From: a halophilic archaeon SHRA6 | GTDB taxonomy: Archaea; Halobacteriota; Halobacteria; Halobacteriales; Haloferacaceae | DNA length: 64,000 nt | Direction: 5' to 3' | NCBI GenBank assembly: GCA_005239175.1 | Contig: SOPS01000001.1 | Span: 744,001 to 808,000 of the forward strand | Part shown: piece after piece, positions 32,077-40,779 of the stretch | Numbering within the stretch: the first letter of the stretch is position 1 | How the letters are laid out: each line of letters opens with the position of its first letter | Position numbers and translations under genes: made by a program | Notes under the pieces: model-generated | Told to the model about the DNA's origin: nothing | Seen by the model: the letters and a program-made list of their open reading frames with translations, nothing else | The model's database searches: none

Positions 32077-32562
32077 TCACGCGACGACAGTGGTCGCAAG
32101 CACCGGAACCGCGACAGTCATTGTCACGCCAAAAATGAGAGACGAGCGGAGCCACTGTCCACGAACCGCCGTCGACTGTTCCTCATAGATCTGTCCGCCC
32201 GCGTGTGGGAGGACAATGTGTGCAAAGAGGAGGTAGATGAATCCAACGACGATCGCCGTCGCGACGACGTGAGCAGCCACCTCGACGCCGGACAGCGACA
32301 GCGAAACCGCAGCGGGAATCGTCCGACCGAGCCCGGTTACGAGCACGCCATACAGTGCCCCGGCGAGGACGCCGGCGACGTGGTGGGCAATCACGGCGTC
32401 GCGAAACGGAACGGACTCGGGCGATCGACGGGTGGCGACCGCTGCGGCTACGTACGCGGGCGTAAAGCCGTCGTCCCATGCCCGCATCGGCCAGTTCATT
32501 GCAATCGCTGCAAGGAGCCCAGCGGCCGAGCCGATCGCAACTAAAAACAACAGCTCGTTCAT
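32077..32562 (-). CDS. Four-span membrane protein, hypothetical
   Basis: The protein has 161 residues with four hydrophobic segments: LLFLVAIGSAAGLLAAIAM, VIAHHVAGVLAGALYGVLV, VAAHVVATAIVVGFIYLLFA and the C-terminal SLIFGVTMTVAVPVLATTVV. Histidines in the second and third spans (AHHVAG, HIVLPHAGG) are notable and could bind metal or heme, but I do not recognise a family. It lies between the uridine phosphorylase and DUF63 genes on the same strand, with gaps of 67 and 122 bases. Confidence 0.7.
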   Translation of the reverse strand: MNELLFLVAIGSAAGLLAAIAMNWPMRAWDDGFTPAYVAAAVATRRSPESVPFRDAVIAHHVAGVLAGALYGVLVTGLGRTIPAAVSLSLSGVEVAAHVVATAIVVGFIYLLFAHIVLPHAGGQIYEEQSTAVRGQWLRSSLIFGVTMTVAVPVLATTVVA

Positions 32563-32647
32563 TCGCTATCTCTTCGGGTGTTGTCTCCCAGCGCCATAAA
32601 CGTTCGTCGGACGCGATCGACGGTGGCGATGGAGGTGTACGCCGATC

Positions 32648-32697
32648 GTCGCCACAGGGCTACGCGCCGCCCGTCGCCACAGGGCTACGCACCGCCC
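32648..32697. repeat. 25-bp tandem duplication covering the DUF63 stop codon
   Basis: The unit GTCGCCACAGGGCTACGCRC plus CGCCC occurs twice in direct contact, differing at one base. The downstream copy includes the stop codon of the DUF63 gene, so the event copied the gene's last codons past its end. Confidence 0.8.
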
Positions 32698-33533
32698 GTC
32701 GCAATGAACAACAGCACGTTGTGAATCCCCGGGCCAAGACCCACCGCAGCAATAAAGCCCAGCAGCAGTCGTCCCTCCGTCGGTTCGGTCTCGACGTACT
32801 CCGCAAACAGGACGACGATCGCTCCCGCGAGCGCCAGTTTGACGAGGATGAAAAGCCACCCGGTGCCGAGGATCGCTTCGGTTGGCAGTGATTCTGCGAT
32901 CGACAAAATCGCCTGCGACAGCGGCGTTCGCTCCCCAAAGCCGAGGATGTCGACGCCGACCGCCGTCGTGGCGGCGTCAAGTGCGTGTCCAAAGAGCACA
33001 AATATCCCGACCGAGCCAGTCACCGCCGCAGCCTCCGGGCGTTGGCGATCGAGGATCGTCCACGCGATCGCAGTGAGCGCGATCGACACGAGTACCCCGG
33101 CGAGCGGCCACACGACCGCCAGCGTTCCGCGCGCGGCGCCGTTCGCGAGGATTACCCCAGTCAACGCGAGCGCGATGATTCCACCCAGTACAGTGAGTGC
33201 GAGCGGAACCCGCTCTTGAGGGCCGATCTGGTCGATCGTGAGCCACGCCGCAGCGGCGATCGCACCTGTTGTGAGATACACCGCAGGGGTGCCACCGAGC
33301 GGTTCGATCGCCGGCGGGAGCGCACCCAACACGAACAGCACGTGGCCGGCCGCGCCGACCGCGATCCACGGGCCAAACGCGAGGATGTGTGCGGCGGTAA
33401 CCGGCGGGCGACGGCGGATGAGAGCGAACCCGACCGCAGCGATCGCGGCCGTGAGCACGAGCAGATACGGAAGCGGCGGTAACGCAAAGCCCGCAGGGAG
33501 GAATGGGACCTGTCCGAGAACCGGCTGAGACAT
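32685..33533 (-). CDS. DUF63 family membrane protein
   Basis: The protein has 282 residues from the ATG at 33533 (MSQPVLGQVPFLPAGFALPP). It has seven or eight hydrophobic segments, with DUF63 landmarks FGPWIAVGAAGHVL, FGHALDAATTAVGVDILGFG and a final LGPGIHNVLLFIATGG. The family is restricted to archaea and uncharacterised; the conserved polar residues within the membrane (His, Asp) suggest transport or an intramembrane enzyme. An upstream in-frame start at 33599 was rejected because it would overlap the aldo/keto reductase gene and lacks family support. Confidence 0.85.
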   Translation of the reverse strand: MSQPVLGQVPFLPAGFALPPLPYLLVLTAAIAAVGFALIRRRPPVTAAHILAFGPWIAVGAAGHVLFVLGALPPAIEPLGGTPAVYLTTGAIAAAAWLTIDQIGPQERVPLALTVLGGIIALALTGVILANGAARGTLAVVWPLAGVLVSIALTAIAWTILDRQRPEAAAVTGSVGIFVLFGHALDAATTAVGVDILGFGERTPLSQAILSIAESLPTEAILGTGWLFILVKLALAGAIVVLFAEYVETEPTEGRLLLGFIAAVGLGPGIHNVLLFIATGGA

Positions 33534-33582
33534 GTCTCGACAGCCGACGCGATGGGGTGAAAGCGTTACGAAGGGGACCGAG

Positions 33583-34551
33583 CTATTTTGCACCCGCAAT
33601 CCGCTCGAACTGCTCGGCCGACAGCGTCACCGCTGCGGCTGAAAGATCCTCTTCGAGTTGCTCGACCGTTCGCGCGCCGACGATCGGCGCGGTGACCTGC
33701 GGATGCGCACACAGCCAGGCAAGGCTGACCTGTGCGGGCGTTGCGTCGACCTCGCTTGCGACGGATTCGACAGCCTCTAAGGCGTCGAAGTTCGCCTCGG
33801 TGAGGTACGACGTGGCGAATCGCTCGTCAGTTGCGCCCCGGGAGCCCGCTGGCGGCTCGGCGTCGCGGCTGTATTTTCCCGTCAAGAAGCCGCCGGCAAG
33901 CGGCGACCACGGGACCACGCCGATGTCGTAGTGATCGCACATCTCGAGGTAGTTGCCCTCGATTTCGCGGTTGACCGCGTTGTACCGTGGTTGGGTAATC
34001 GTAAACGGCTCGTAGCCGCGGCGATCGGCGAGTTCGTTCGCCAGCGTCACCTTCCAGGCGTTCGGCTCGAATGTGGAGGCCCCGAGATAGTTGACCTTCC
34101 CGTCGCGGACAAAGCCGTCGAGGGTCCGCATGAACTCCTCGACCGGCGTGTCGTCGTCCCAGCGGTGGATATAGAGCACGTCGAGGTAGTCGGTCCCGAG
34201 CCGATCAAGGATTCGATCGATTGTGTCTCGGAGGTGTTTCCGGCCGAGTCCGCGGCCGTTCGGATCCTCGCGCGTTGGCCAGAAGACTTTCGAGGCGAGC
34301 ACGAACGACTCGCGGTCGCGATCGGCCAGCCAGCTACCGATGTATGACTCCGCGCGGCCGTCGCCGTACATGTCGGCCGTGTCGATAAACTGCCCACCGG
34401 CGGCCGCGTAGGTGTCCAAGAGCTCGTGGGCTCGCGGCTCGTCGATCTCGATCGCTCCGGCGTCGTTCTCGCGGCCGAATCGCCACGTCCCGAAGGCGAT
34501 CTCAGAGACCGCTGTCCCGGTTCGTCCCAACGAAACCGTATCCAGCGACAT
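33583..34551 (-). CDS. Aldo/keto reductase
   Basis: The protein has 322 residues and a TIM barrel with the NADPH-dependent catalytic tetrad: Asp and Tyr in FIDTADMYGDGRAE, Lys in SFVLASKVFW, and His in LYIHRWDDDTP. The C-terminal cofactor motif is APIVGARTVEQLEEDLSA. The FGTWRFGREND start and the loop pattern place it with the Tas/YghZ-like group. The physiological carbonyl substrate is unknown. It is co-directional with, and 49 bases upstream of, the DUF63 gene. Confidence 0.9.
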   Translation of the reverse strand: MSLDTVSLGRTGTAVSEIAFGTWRFGRENDAGAIEIDEPRAHELLDTYAAAGGQFIDTADMYGDGRAESYIGSWLADRDRESFVLASKVFWPTREDPNGRGLGRKHLRDTIDRILDRLGTDYLDVLYIHRWDDDTPVEEFMRTLDGFVRDGKVNYLGASTFEPNAWKVTLANELADRRGYEPFTITQPRYNAVNREIEGNYLEMCDHYDIGVVPWSPLAGGFLTGKYSRDAEPPAGSRGATDERFATSYLTEANFDALEAVESVASEVDATPAQVSLAWLCAHPQVTAPIVGARTVEQLEEDLSAAAVTLSAEQFERIAGAK

Positions 34552-34623
34552 ACCGGCCGTTCGACCGCGACGTCATAAATCCGTCCGGTCCGAACTCGGG
34601 CGTCGCTGGTGAGGCGACGATCG

Positions 34624-34703
34624 ACGGTAGCCTTACGGACGATCACCGGTAGCCTTACCGACGATCACCGGTAGCCGCACAGACGATCGCCGGCAACTCT
34701 CGT
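34624..34703. repeat. 22-bp intergenic tandem repeat, 3.5 copies
   Basis: Units starting GACGATCACCGGTAGCC at 34638, 34660 and 34682 follow a partial copy at 34624. The third full unit is more diverged. It lies between divergent genes (aldo/keto reductase and an EamA exporter), where it could bind a regulator or simply reflect slippage. Confidence 0.7.
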
Positions 34704-34748
34704 GGGCGATCGCGTCACTTACCACCGCAGCGAGGAAACTGCCGGCCA

Positions 34749-35633
34749 ATGGATTTCCAACGGACCGGGGCGCTTTTTGTCCTCATTGCCTCGGCAGGAT
34801 TTGGGACGCTTGCAATATTCGGCAAACTCGCCGCAGAGGCGGGGTTGAACACGACGACACTGCTCGCGTTTCGGTTCGCGATCGGCTCGGCACTGCTTTG
34901 GATCGGCCTGCGCCTTCGCGGGCCGATCCAGCTGCCGCCCGCTCGTGAGTTCCGCGTCGCACTCGCACTCGGCGCGCTGTACGCGGTCTTTTCGGCGCTG
35001 TATTTCTGGGGGCTGTTGTACGTCCCCGCGGGGGTCGCCGGAATCACGTTTTACACCTTCCCGGTGTTCGTCTACGCGCTGTCGGTGACCGTACTCGACG
35101 AGCAGCTCTCGCGGTACAAGCTGGCGGCGCTCGCGTGTGCAATCGCCGGCGTCGCGTTGATGATCGGCGCGGACACCGCGTCGATCGACGTTATCGGCGT
35201 CCTGTTGATTCTTTTGGCTGCCTTTGGCTATGCGACGTACATCACCGGCAACCGCGCAGCGGTCGCGAACACCCCGCCCGACATGCTCGCGGCGATCGCA
35301 CTCGTCGTCACCGCCGGCCTGTTCGTCGTCGGTGGCAGCGTGACCGGCCGGCTGTCGGTGCCGAGTGGTCCCGATCAGTGGGCGATCGTCGTCGGCATCG
35401 CCGTGATCGGGACCGCAATGCCGCTTTTGTTGTACGTCACTGGCCTCCAGCGGATCGAGGCCAGCCGTGCGGCGATCGTGAGCACCTCCGAGCCGGTCGT
35501 CACAGTCCTGCTCGGAATCCTCGTTCTCAACGAACTGCTCACACTCTCGGTCATTCTCGGCGGCGGACTCGTCCTCGTCGGGGTGTTGCTCGCACAGACT
35601 GATGTGACCGGGAAGGTGCGCACTCCACAGTGA
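34749..35633 (+). CDS. EamA family (drug/metabolite transporter superfamily) exporter
   Basis: The protein has 294 residues and ten predicted hydrophobic helices from an internal duplication of a five-helix unit (first half FVLIASAGFGTLAIFGKLAA, second half DMLAAIALVVTAGLFVVGGS). ALYFWGLLYVPAGVAGITFY and RIEASRAAIVSTSEPVVTVL are the two conserved EamA end motifs. These carriers usually export amino acids or metabolites; direction and substrate cannot be read from sequence. Confidence 0.9.
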   Translation: MDFQRTGALFVLIASAGFGTLAIFGKLAAEAGLNTTTLLAFRFAIGSALLWIGLRLRGPIQLPPAREFRVALALGALYAVFSALYFWGLLYVPAGVAGITFYTFPVFVYALSVTVLDEQLSRYKLAALACAIAGVALMIGADTASIDVIGVLLILLAAFGYATYITGNRAAVANTPPDMLAAIALVVTAGLFVVGGSVTGRLSVPSGPDQWAIVVGIAVIGTAMPLLLYVTGLQRIEASRAAIVSTSEPVVTVLLGILVLNELLTLSVILGGGLVLVGVLLAQTDVTGKVRTPQ

Positions 35634-35731
35634 GTCGTGGGTGGTGTTCTCACAGTGAATTGAAAGTGGCCCACGCATAGTGATTCGTACAGAAGACAAG
35701 CTATTCGTGAATATCGACCGTACACCGGTGC

Positions 35732-36010
35732 ATGGCAGATCTGAACCCGATCGCGAAGCGAATTCACAACATCACTCCCGATCCCGTCCGTGTCACGCTC
35801 GACGATGGCACCGAGGCGACGTTTCAGTTCTCCTGGACGGAGTTCTTCCAGCAGGAGTTCCAGGCCGAAGGAACGAGAGACGGGGACGATGCCGACTACC
35901 GACTCGTGTCGAGCGAAGACAACGAGACGATTCTCGTCGGTCGGCAACGAACGGGCGAGGACGGCTGGGAGATGATCGGTGCGATCGAATCCGTGACCCG
36001 CGCGGAGTGA
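35732..36010 (+). CDS. Conserved haloarchaeal hypothetical protein (92 aa)
   Basis: This acidic protein begins MADLNPIAKRIHNITPDPVR. The middle reads TLDDGTEATFQFSWTEFFQQ and the end is WEMIGAIESVTRAE. Strand-rich composition without cysteines suggests a small beta-barrel. It converges with the second EamA gene with six bases between the stops. No known family. Confidence 0.75.
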   Translation: MADLNPIAKRIHNITPDPVRVTLDDGTEATFQFSWTEFFQQEFQAEGTRDGDDADYRLVSSEDNETILVGRQRTGEDGWEMIGAIESVTRAE

Positions 36011-36016
36011 CCGCGA

Positions 36017-36946
36017 TCAATCTGCTGCCGGCGTCTGTCGGTACCGCCGCAGCTCCGCGCGGATTGCCTCGCGTTTGATCAACACGAACCCCGAGAAGAT
36101 CAACACAAAGCCGACGACTGTTGTCGCGGTGAGTCCTTCACTGAGGATGAGCCAGCCGGCGATCGCCGCAAACACGGGCGCGACATAGGAAACGAGGTTG
36201 ATCTCGATCGGCCCGAGTCGGTCTAACAGGTCGAAGTAGATCAGAAAGCCGATCGCGCTGGCGGCGATCGAGAGGTACCCCAGCGCGAGGATGGCGTCTG
36301 TCGTCCAGGCGATCGACGCGACCGATTCACCGCGGACTCCGGCGATCACGTGCATCAACACGCCGCCGAGGAGCATCGACCACGCCTCCATAGGCTCAAT
36401 TCGAAGGTCGGCGTCGATCCGGCGAGTGAGCACACTGCCGAGCGCAAACGCGATCGCAGCCACAAGCACGAACAGCTTCGCGATTGCTCCCTCGCCGAGA
36501 AGGTTGTTTGGATCTGGATTTGCGAGGACGACTGCGCCGGCGAACGCCAGCACCAATCCAACAATTCCGACAAGCGTGAGCCGCTCGCTTGGCAACAACA
36601 GCCGCGAGAACGCAGTCGTGAGTACCGGGCTGAGGCTGACGATCGTGGCGGCGATCGCGCTCGTCACGAGCGGGTCCGTCTGGCCGATGAAGAGAAACGA
36701 GTGATACCCCGCGATGAGGAACGTCCCGCCAACGGCGACGAGCGCCCACTGGCCCCGAGACCGCGGGATCGGATCATCAACGACCCAGACGGCGTACGCG
36801 AGCATCAACACGCCAGCAATGTCGTAGCGGATCGCGGCGAACAGGACTGGCGGGAAGAACTCGAGTCCGAGGTTGATCGCCATGAAGGCCGAGCCCCAGA
36901 TCGCCGCGAGGAGTAAAAACAGCGAGAGGTTTCGATACGTGGACAC
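36017..36946 (-). CDS. EamA family exporter, second copy
   Basis: The protein has 309 residues and ten hydrophobic segments with two EamA repeats: FLLLAAIWGSAFMAINLGLE in the first half and LALGYLSIAASAIGFLIYFD in the second. LGPIEINLVSYVAPVFAAIA is the conserved terminal motif of repeat two. The C-terminus is basic (KREAIRAELRRYR). It differs in sequence from the EamA protein at 34749, so it is a separate subfamily member and not a recent duplicate. Substrate unknown. Confidence 0.88.
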   Translation of the reverse strand: MSTYRNLSLFLLLAAIWGSAFMAINLGLEFFPPVLFAAIRYDIAGVLMLAYAVWVVDDPIPRSRGQWALVAVGGTFLIAGYHSFLFIGQTDPLVTSAIAATIVSLSPVLTTAFSRLLLPSERLTLVGIVGLVLAFAGAVVLANPDPNNLLGEGAIAKLFVLVAAIAFALGSVLTRRIDADLRIEPMEAWSMLLGGVLMHVIAGVRGESVASIAWTTDAILALGYLSIAASAIGFLIYFDLLDRLGPIEINLVSYVAPVFAAIAGWLILSEGLTATTVVGFVLIFSGFVLIKREAIRAELRRYRQTPAAD

Positions 36947-37087
36947 ATCCGATCTCTTGGCGGTAGCGAATAGAAGCTTACGAAGCCGGGTGAGGTCGCC
37001 GATTCGTCACCCCAATTGGCATAATCAGGCAAAAAAGTGCACGCTCGCTGCGTTAGGTTCAAGACGTTCGGTTGTATTTTGTGCTCT

Positions 37088-38737
37088 ATGGCACCGAATA
37101 ACACCGATGCGATGAACCGACGAACGCTTCTTACCTACGCTGGGAGCGCAGCTGCCGCGGTGACCGTGGCCGGCTGTACCGGTGACGGAAACGGTGGTAA
37201 CGGCAACGGCGGCAACGGCAACGGTGGGAACGGAAATGGCGGTAACGGCGACGACGGCAACGGAAACGGTGACGACGGAAACGGCAATGGCGACGACGAG
37301 CCCTTCGAGGTCGGCGTGACGATGGGCCAGATGGACTCGGGATTGGACCCACAGGATCACGCCGAGACGAACACCGAGATCATCGTCGGACAGGTCTACG
37401 AGGGCCTGCTCGATCGTGACAAGGTCGGCGGGATCATCGAGGGCCTTGCAACCGACTGGGAGCGCGGCGACGGCAACTCGGTCGTGTTCACCCTTCGCGA
37501 GACGAACTTCCACAACGGCGATCCGCTGACCGCCGAGGACGTGAAGTTCAGCATCGAGCGAATCGTCTTCGAGGATGTCAGTATCGCAAGCCCACAGTCG
37601 AACGATCTGGGCAGTGTCGAGGAGGTCGAAGCCGGCGACGGCGAGGTAACGGTGACCTTCTCAGGGTTCAACCCGATCGCCTTCCAGCTGTTTGCGACAA
37701 ACGGCGAGATCATGCAGCAGTCGTGGGTCGAAGAGAACAGCCGAGACTACATCAACCAAAACACGAACGGTACCGGGCCGTTCCAGGTGACTGAGTACGA
37801 CTCAGGTAACGAAGTTATCTACGAGCCCTACAGCGACTACTGGGACGGCGAGCCCGAGGTCGACGAACTCACCATGACGTCTTCGAGTGAGTCCAGCACT
37901 CGGGTCAACCGCCTCTTGGCCGAGGAGACCGATATCGTGACCAACGTCCCGCCAAACGAGGTCTCACGTGTCGAAGAGTCCGACGTTGCCACGATCAACT
38001 CCGTGCCGAGCGCGCGGATCATCTTCTTGCAGATGCGCTACGACGTCGAGCCGTTCTCGAGCCAGCAGTTCAGACAGGCGATGAACTACGCGGTCGACGT
38101 CGAGAGCATTGTCGAGAACGTGCTCAACGGCTTTGGGGAGATTACCAGTCAACCAACCCTCCCCGAGCACGTCGGCTACAATCCGGACCTCGATCCGTAT
38201 CCCTACGATCCAGACGAGGCAGAGCGGTTGGTCGAAGAATCCGGCCACGCCGGTGTCGAAATCACCCTCGAAACGCCGATCGGCCGATACCTTCGGGACG
38301 TCGAGATTGCCCAGGCGGCAGCCAACCAGATCGACCAGCTCTCGAACGTCTCCTGTGAGCTCGAACAGCGGGAGTTCTCGTCGCTCGTCCAAGACATCAC
38401 GACCGGTGACATCGAAGACAAGCCGCACTTCAACCTCCTCGGGTGGGGTAACGGCGAGTTCGACGGCAGCCAGACGATCGTCCCACTCATGACGACAGGT
38501 GGTGCGCTCACTATCCTCGAAAACGAGGAACTCGATCAGTTGATGACTGACGCCGAGAACGCAACTGACTCCGACGAACGAGTCGAGATTCTCCAGGAAG
38601 CCAACGAGTTGGCACACGAATTAGCGCCGTGGGTGTTCCTCCACCAGCAGTTCAGTGTCTACGGCGTCTCCAACGAGATTGAGTGGGAGCCGCGGTCCGA
38701 CGAGTTTATCGACCCCGACACGGCTACGAGACAGTAA
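37088..38737 (+). CDS. dppA: Peptide ABC transporter, solute-binding lipoprotein (SBP_bac_5)
   Basis: The protein has 549 residues from the ATG at 37088. A twin-arginine signal (NRRTLLTYAGSAAAA) with lipobox VTVAGC is followed by a long linker of Asn-Gly and Asp repeats (NGNGGNGNGG..., residues about 35-75), a common haloarchaeal tether. The binding domain shows the family-5 pattern: QVYEGLLDRDKVGG, LTAEDVKFSIERIVFE, NGTGPFQVTEYD, and RQAMNYAVDVESIVENVLNG. It delivers peptides or sugars outside the cell to the permeases that follow. The downstream gap is 30 bases, with later genes overlapping, so this is the first gene of the operon. Confidence 0.92.
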   Translation: MAPNNTDAMNRRTLLTYAGSAAAAVTVAGCTGDGNGGNGNGGNGNGGNGNGGNGDDGNGNGDDGNGNGDDEPFEVGVTMGQMDSGLDPQDHAETNTEIIVGQVYEGLLDRDKVGGIIEGLATDWERGDGNSVVFTLRETNFHNGDPLTAEDVKFSIERIVFEDVSIASPQSNDLGSVEEVEAGDGEVTVTFSGFNPIAFQLFATNGEIMQQSWVEENSRDYINQNTNGTGPFQVTEYDSGNEVIYEPYSDYWDGEPEVDELTMTSSSESSTRVNRLLAEETDIVTNVPPNEVSRVEESDVATINSVPSARIIFLQMRYDVEPFSSQQFRQAMNYAVDVESIVENVLNGFGEITSQPTLPEHVGYNPDLDPYPYDPDEAERLVEESGHAGVEITLETPIGRYLRDVEIAQAAANQIDQLSNVSCELEQREFSSLVQDITTGDIEDKPHFNLLGWGNGEFDGSQTIVPLMTTGGALTILENEELDQLMTDAENATDSDERVEILQEANELAHELAPWVFLHQQFSVYGVSNEIEWEPRSDEFIDPDTATRQ

Positions 38738-38767
38738 CGCGATACGGGTATCCGGTCGCCACTATAC

Positions 38768-39760
38768 ATGTCATTTGGGAGATTCGTATTCACACGGAGC
38801 CTGCAGGGTCTCGGGGTAATCTGGGGCGTGATTACCGTCGTGTTTGCCCTCCGGTTCGTTACGCCGGGAGATCCGATCAACGCGGTCGCGCCGCTTGATG
38901 CCACCCAGGAGACGCGGCGGGCAATCGCCGCCGAGCTCGGGCTCGATCAGCCGCTGTACATTCAGTACGGACAGTACCTGTTCGATCTCATGGTTGGCGA
39001 TATGGGCTTTTCGTACATTCGCGGACAGGAAGTCACGGGGCTCGTGTTCGCGCGGGTGCCGGCGACCGTCGAGCTCGCAGTGACGGCGACCATCGTCGCA
39101 ATTGCGTTGTCGATTCCGCTCGGGGTCATCAGCGCGACACGGCGAAACGAGCCCGTCGACTACGGCGCGACGCTGTTTTCGCTTGCGGGAATCAGTACGC
39201 CGAACTTCTGGCTCGGCATAATGATGATCCTCATTCTGGCCGTTGAGTTCGGAATCTTCCACACGAGCGGACGAGGGACGGACTTCGGCGATGTCGTCAT
39301 CTCGGTTGTCGGTCCCGAACCGTTCATTTCGACGCTTGCATCCTGGCTGAAGTACATCACGCTGCCGTCGATCGCGCTTGGCACGTACTTTATGGCCCTC
39401 ATTACCCGGCTGACGCGATCGGGGATGTTGGACGAACTCGGGAAAGCATACGTCACCGCGAGCCGCGCGAAAGGGATCCCAGAGACCCTCGTTCGGTATA
39501 AACACGTCCTTCGGAACACACTCATCCCCGTCATCACGGTTCTCGGCCTCCAGCTTGGGACCCTGATCGGCGGAGCAGTGATTACCGAAGCCGTGTTTTC
39601 GTGGCCCGGACTCGGGACGCTCGTCATCCAGAGCATCAATCTCCGCGATTGGCCCGTGCTACAGGGCAGCCTCATCGTGATCGGCACCAGCTTCGTCTTG
39701 GTAAATATCCTCGTTGATACGGTGTACGCGTATCTCGACCCCCAGGTTGTGTACGACTAA
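38768..39760 (+). CDS. dppB: Peptide ABC transporter permease, DppB type
   Basis: The protein has 330 residues and six hydrophobic helices. The N-terminal FVFTRSLQGLGVIWGVITVV and IYIQYGQYLFDLMVGDMGFSY are typical of the first permease. The ATPase-contact EAA loop is YVTASRAKGIPETLVRYKHV, followed by the conserved LRNTLIPVITVLGLQLGTLI and VITEAVFSWPGLGTLV. It pairs with DppC to form the membrane channel. Its stop overlaps the DppC start by one base. Confidence 0.93.
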   Translation: MSFGRFVFTRSLQGLGVIWGVITVVFALRFVTPGDPINAVAPLDATQETRRAIAAELGLDQPLYIQYGQYLFDLMVGDMGFSYIRGQEVTGLVFARVPATVELAVTATIVAIALSIPLGVISATRRNEPVDYGATLFSLAGISTPNFWLGIMMILILAVEFGIFHTSGRGTDFGDVVISVVGPEPFISTLASWLKYITLPSIALGTYFMALITRLTRSGMLDELGKAYVTASRAKGIPETLVRYKHVLRNTLIPVITVLGLQLGTLIGGAVITEAVFSWPGLGTLVIQSINLRDWPVLQGSLIVIGTSFVLVNILVDTVYAYLDPQVVYD

Positions 39761-40779
39761 TGGTTTCAGCACGTGTTATCCGGAATCTCAAATCGGAGTT
39801 CAAAACCAGTGCGCTCGCAAAGATCGGCCTTGCGCTCGTCGTCGGGATCATCCTCGTCGCGACGTTTGCGCCGTTTATTGCGCCGCACAATCCGACCGAA
39901 CAGCGCCTCCCACAGAGCGAATTACCACCGATCGGCTTCACCGACACGAACGAGAAAACAAGTTCGGAGATGGTCGACGGTGAGATCCAGACCGTCACCG
40001 AAACGGAGGTGATCCGCGCAGACAGCGACTTCGTCCTCGGAACCGACGGTCTCGGCCGGGATATGCTGTCGCGGATCATCTACGGCGCACGGACCTCGCT
40101 CGCTGTCGGCGTCCTCGGAACGCTGTTCGCGGCGGTGATCGGCGTCCCGGTTGGGATGTACGCCGGCTATCACCGCGGACGGATCGACGATACGCTGATG
40201 CGGATCGCCGACGTCAGCCTTGCGTTCCCTTCGCTCGTGCTCGCAGTAGCGCTTATCGGACTGTGGGGACGCGCAGCGGTTCGCGTCCCAGACCCGTTCG
40301 TTGTAACTGGATTGGTGTCGGGAATGCCGGAGTACTTTGTGTTACCCATCACAGTAGTGATCGTCGTCGGGCTCGTCAACTGGGTGTGGTTCGCCCGCGT
40401 CGCCCGCGGGGAGGCGATGTCGCTTCGCAGCCAAGAGTACGTCAAGGCTGCACGAGCGCTCGGCGCGAGCGACAACCGGATTATTCTGAGCCACGTCCTC
40501 CCGAACGCGATCACCCCGATCATCGTGCTTGGAACCGTCCAGGTCGCGGCGATCATCCTCCTCGAAAGCGCGCTGTCGTTCCTCGGGTTTTCCGGGACAA
40601 CCCTCTCGTGGGGCTTCGACATCTCGCAGGGACGTGACTACATCTCCTCTGGACAGTGGTGGATCGCCTCGATCCCCGGGCTTGCAATCATGCTCTCGGT
40701 GATCGGCATCAATCTCCTCGGCGACTGGCTCAGAGACGCCCTCGATCCAGGCATCCAAGGTGAAGGAGGTGCCGCATGA
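39760..40779 (+). CDS. dppC: Peptide ABC transporter permease, DppC type
   Basis: The protein has 339 residues and six helices. FKTSALAKIGLALVVGIILV is the first span. An extracytoplasmic loop of about 55 residues (residues 45-95) follows. FVLGTDGLGRDMLSRIIYGA is the DppC hallmark, and the EAA loop is YVKAARALGASDNRIILSHV. It overlaps DppB by one base and DppD by four (ATGA), so translation is coupled. Confidence 0.93.
   Translation: MVSARVIRNLKSEFKTSALAKIGLALVVGIILVATFAPFIAPHNPTEQRLPQSELPPIGFTDTNEKTSSEMVDGEIQTVTETEVIRADSDFVLGTDGLGRDMLSRIIYGARTSLAVGVLGTLFAAVIGVPVGMYAGYHRGRIDDTLMRIADVSLAFPSLVLAVALIGLWGRAAVRVPDPFVVTGLVSGMPEYFVLPITVVIVVGLVNWVWFARVARGEAMSLRSQEYVKAARALGASDNRIILSHVLPNAITPIIVLGTVQVAAIILLESALSFLGFSGTTLSWGFDISQGRDYISSGQWWIASIPGLAIMLSVIGINLLGDWLRDALDPGIQGEGGAA

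Noticed and set aside
34719-35699. Minus-strand frame of 326 codons opposite an EamA gene
   Set aside because: Composition is rich in Arg, Asp and Cys without motifs, a shadow of the membrane protein on the plus strand.
37189-37300. GGTAACGGCAACGGC-type repeats resembling a CRISPR or minisatellite
   Set aside because: They encode the Asn-Gly tether of the peptide-binding lipoprotein, a common haloarchaeal feature.
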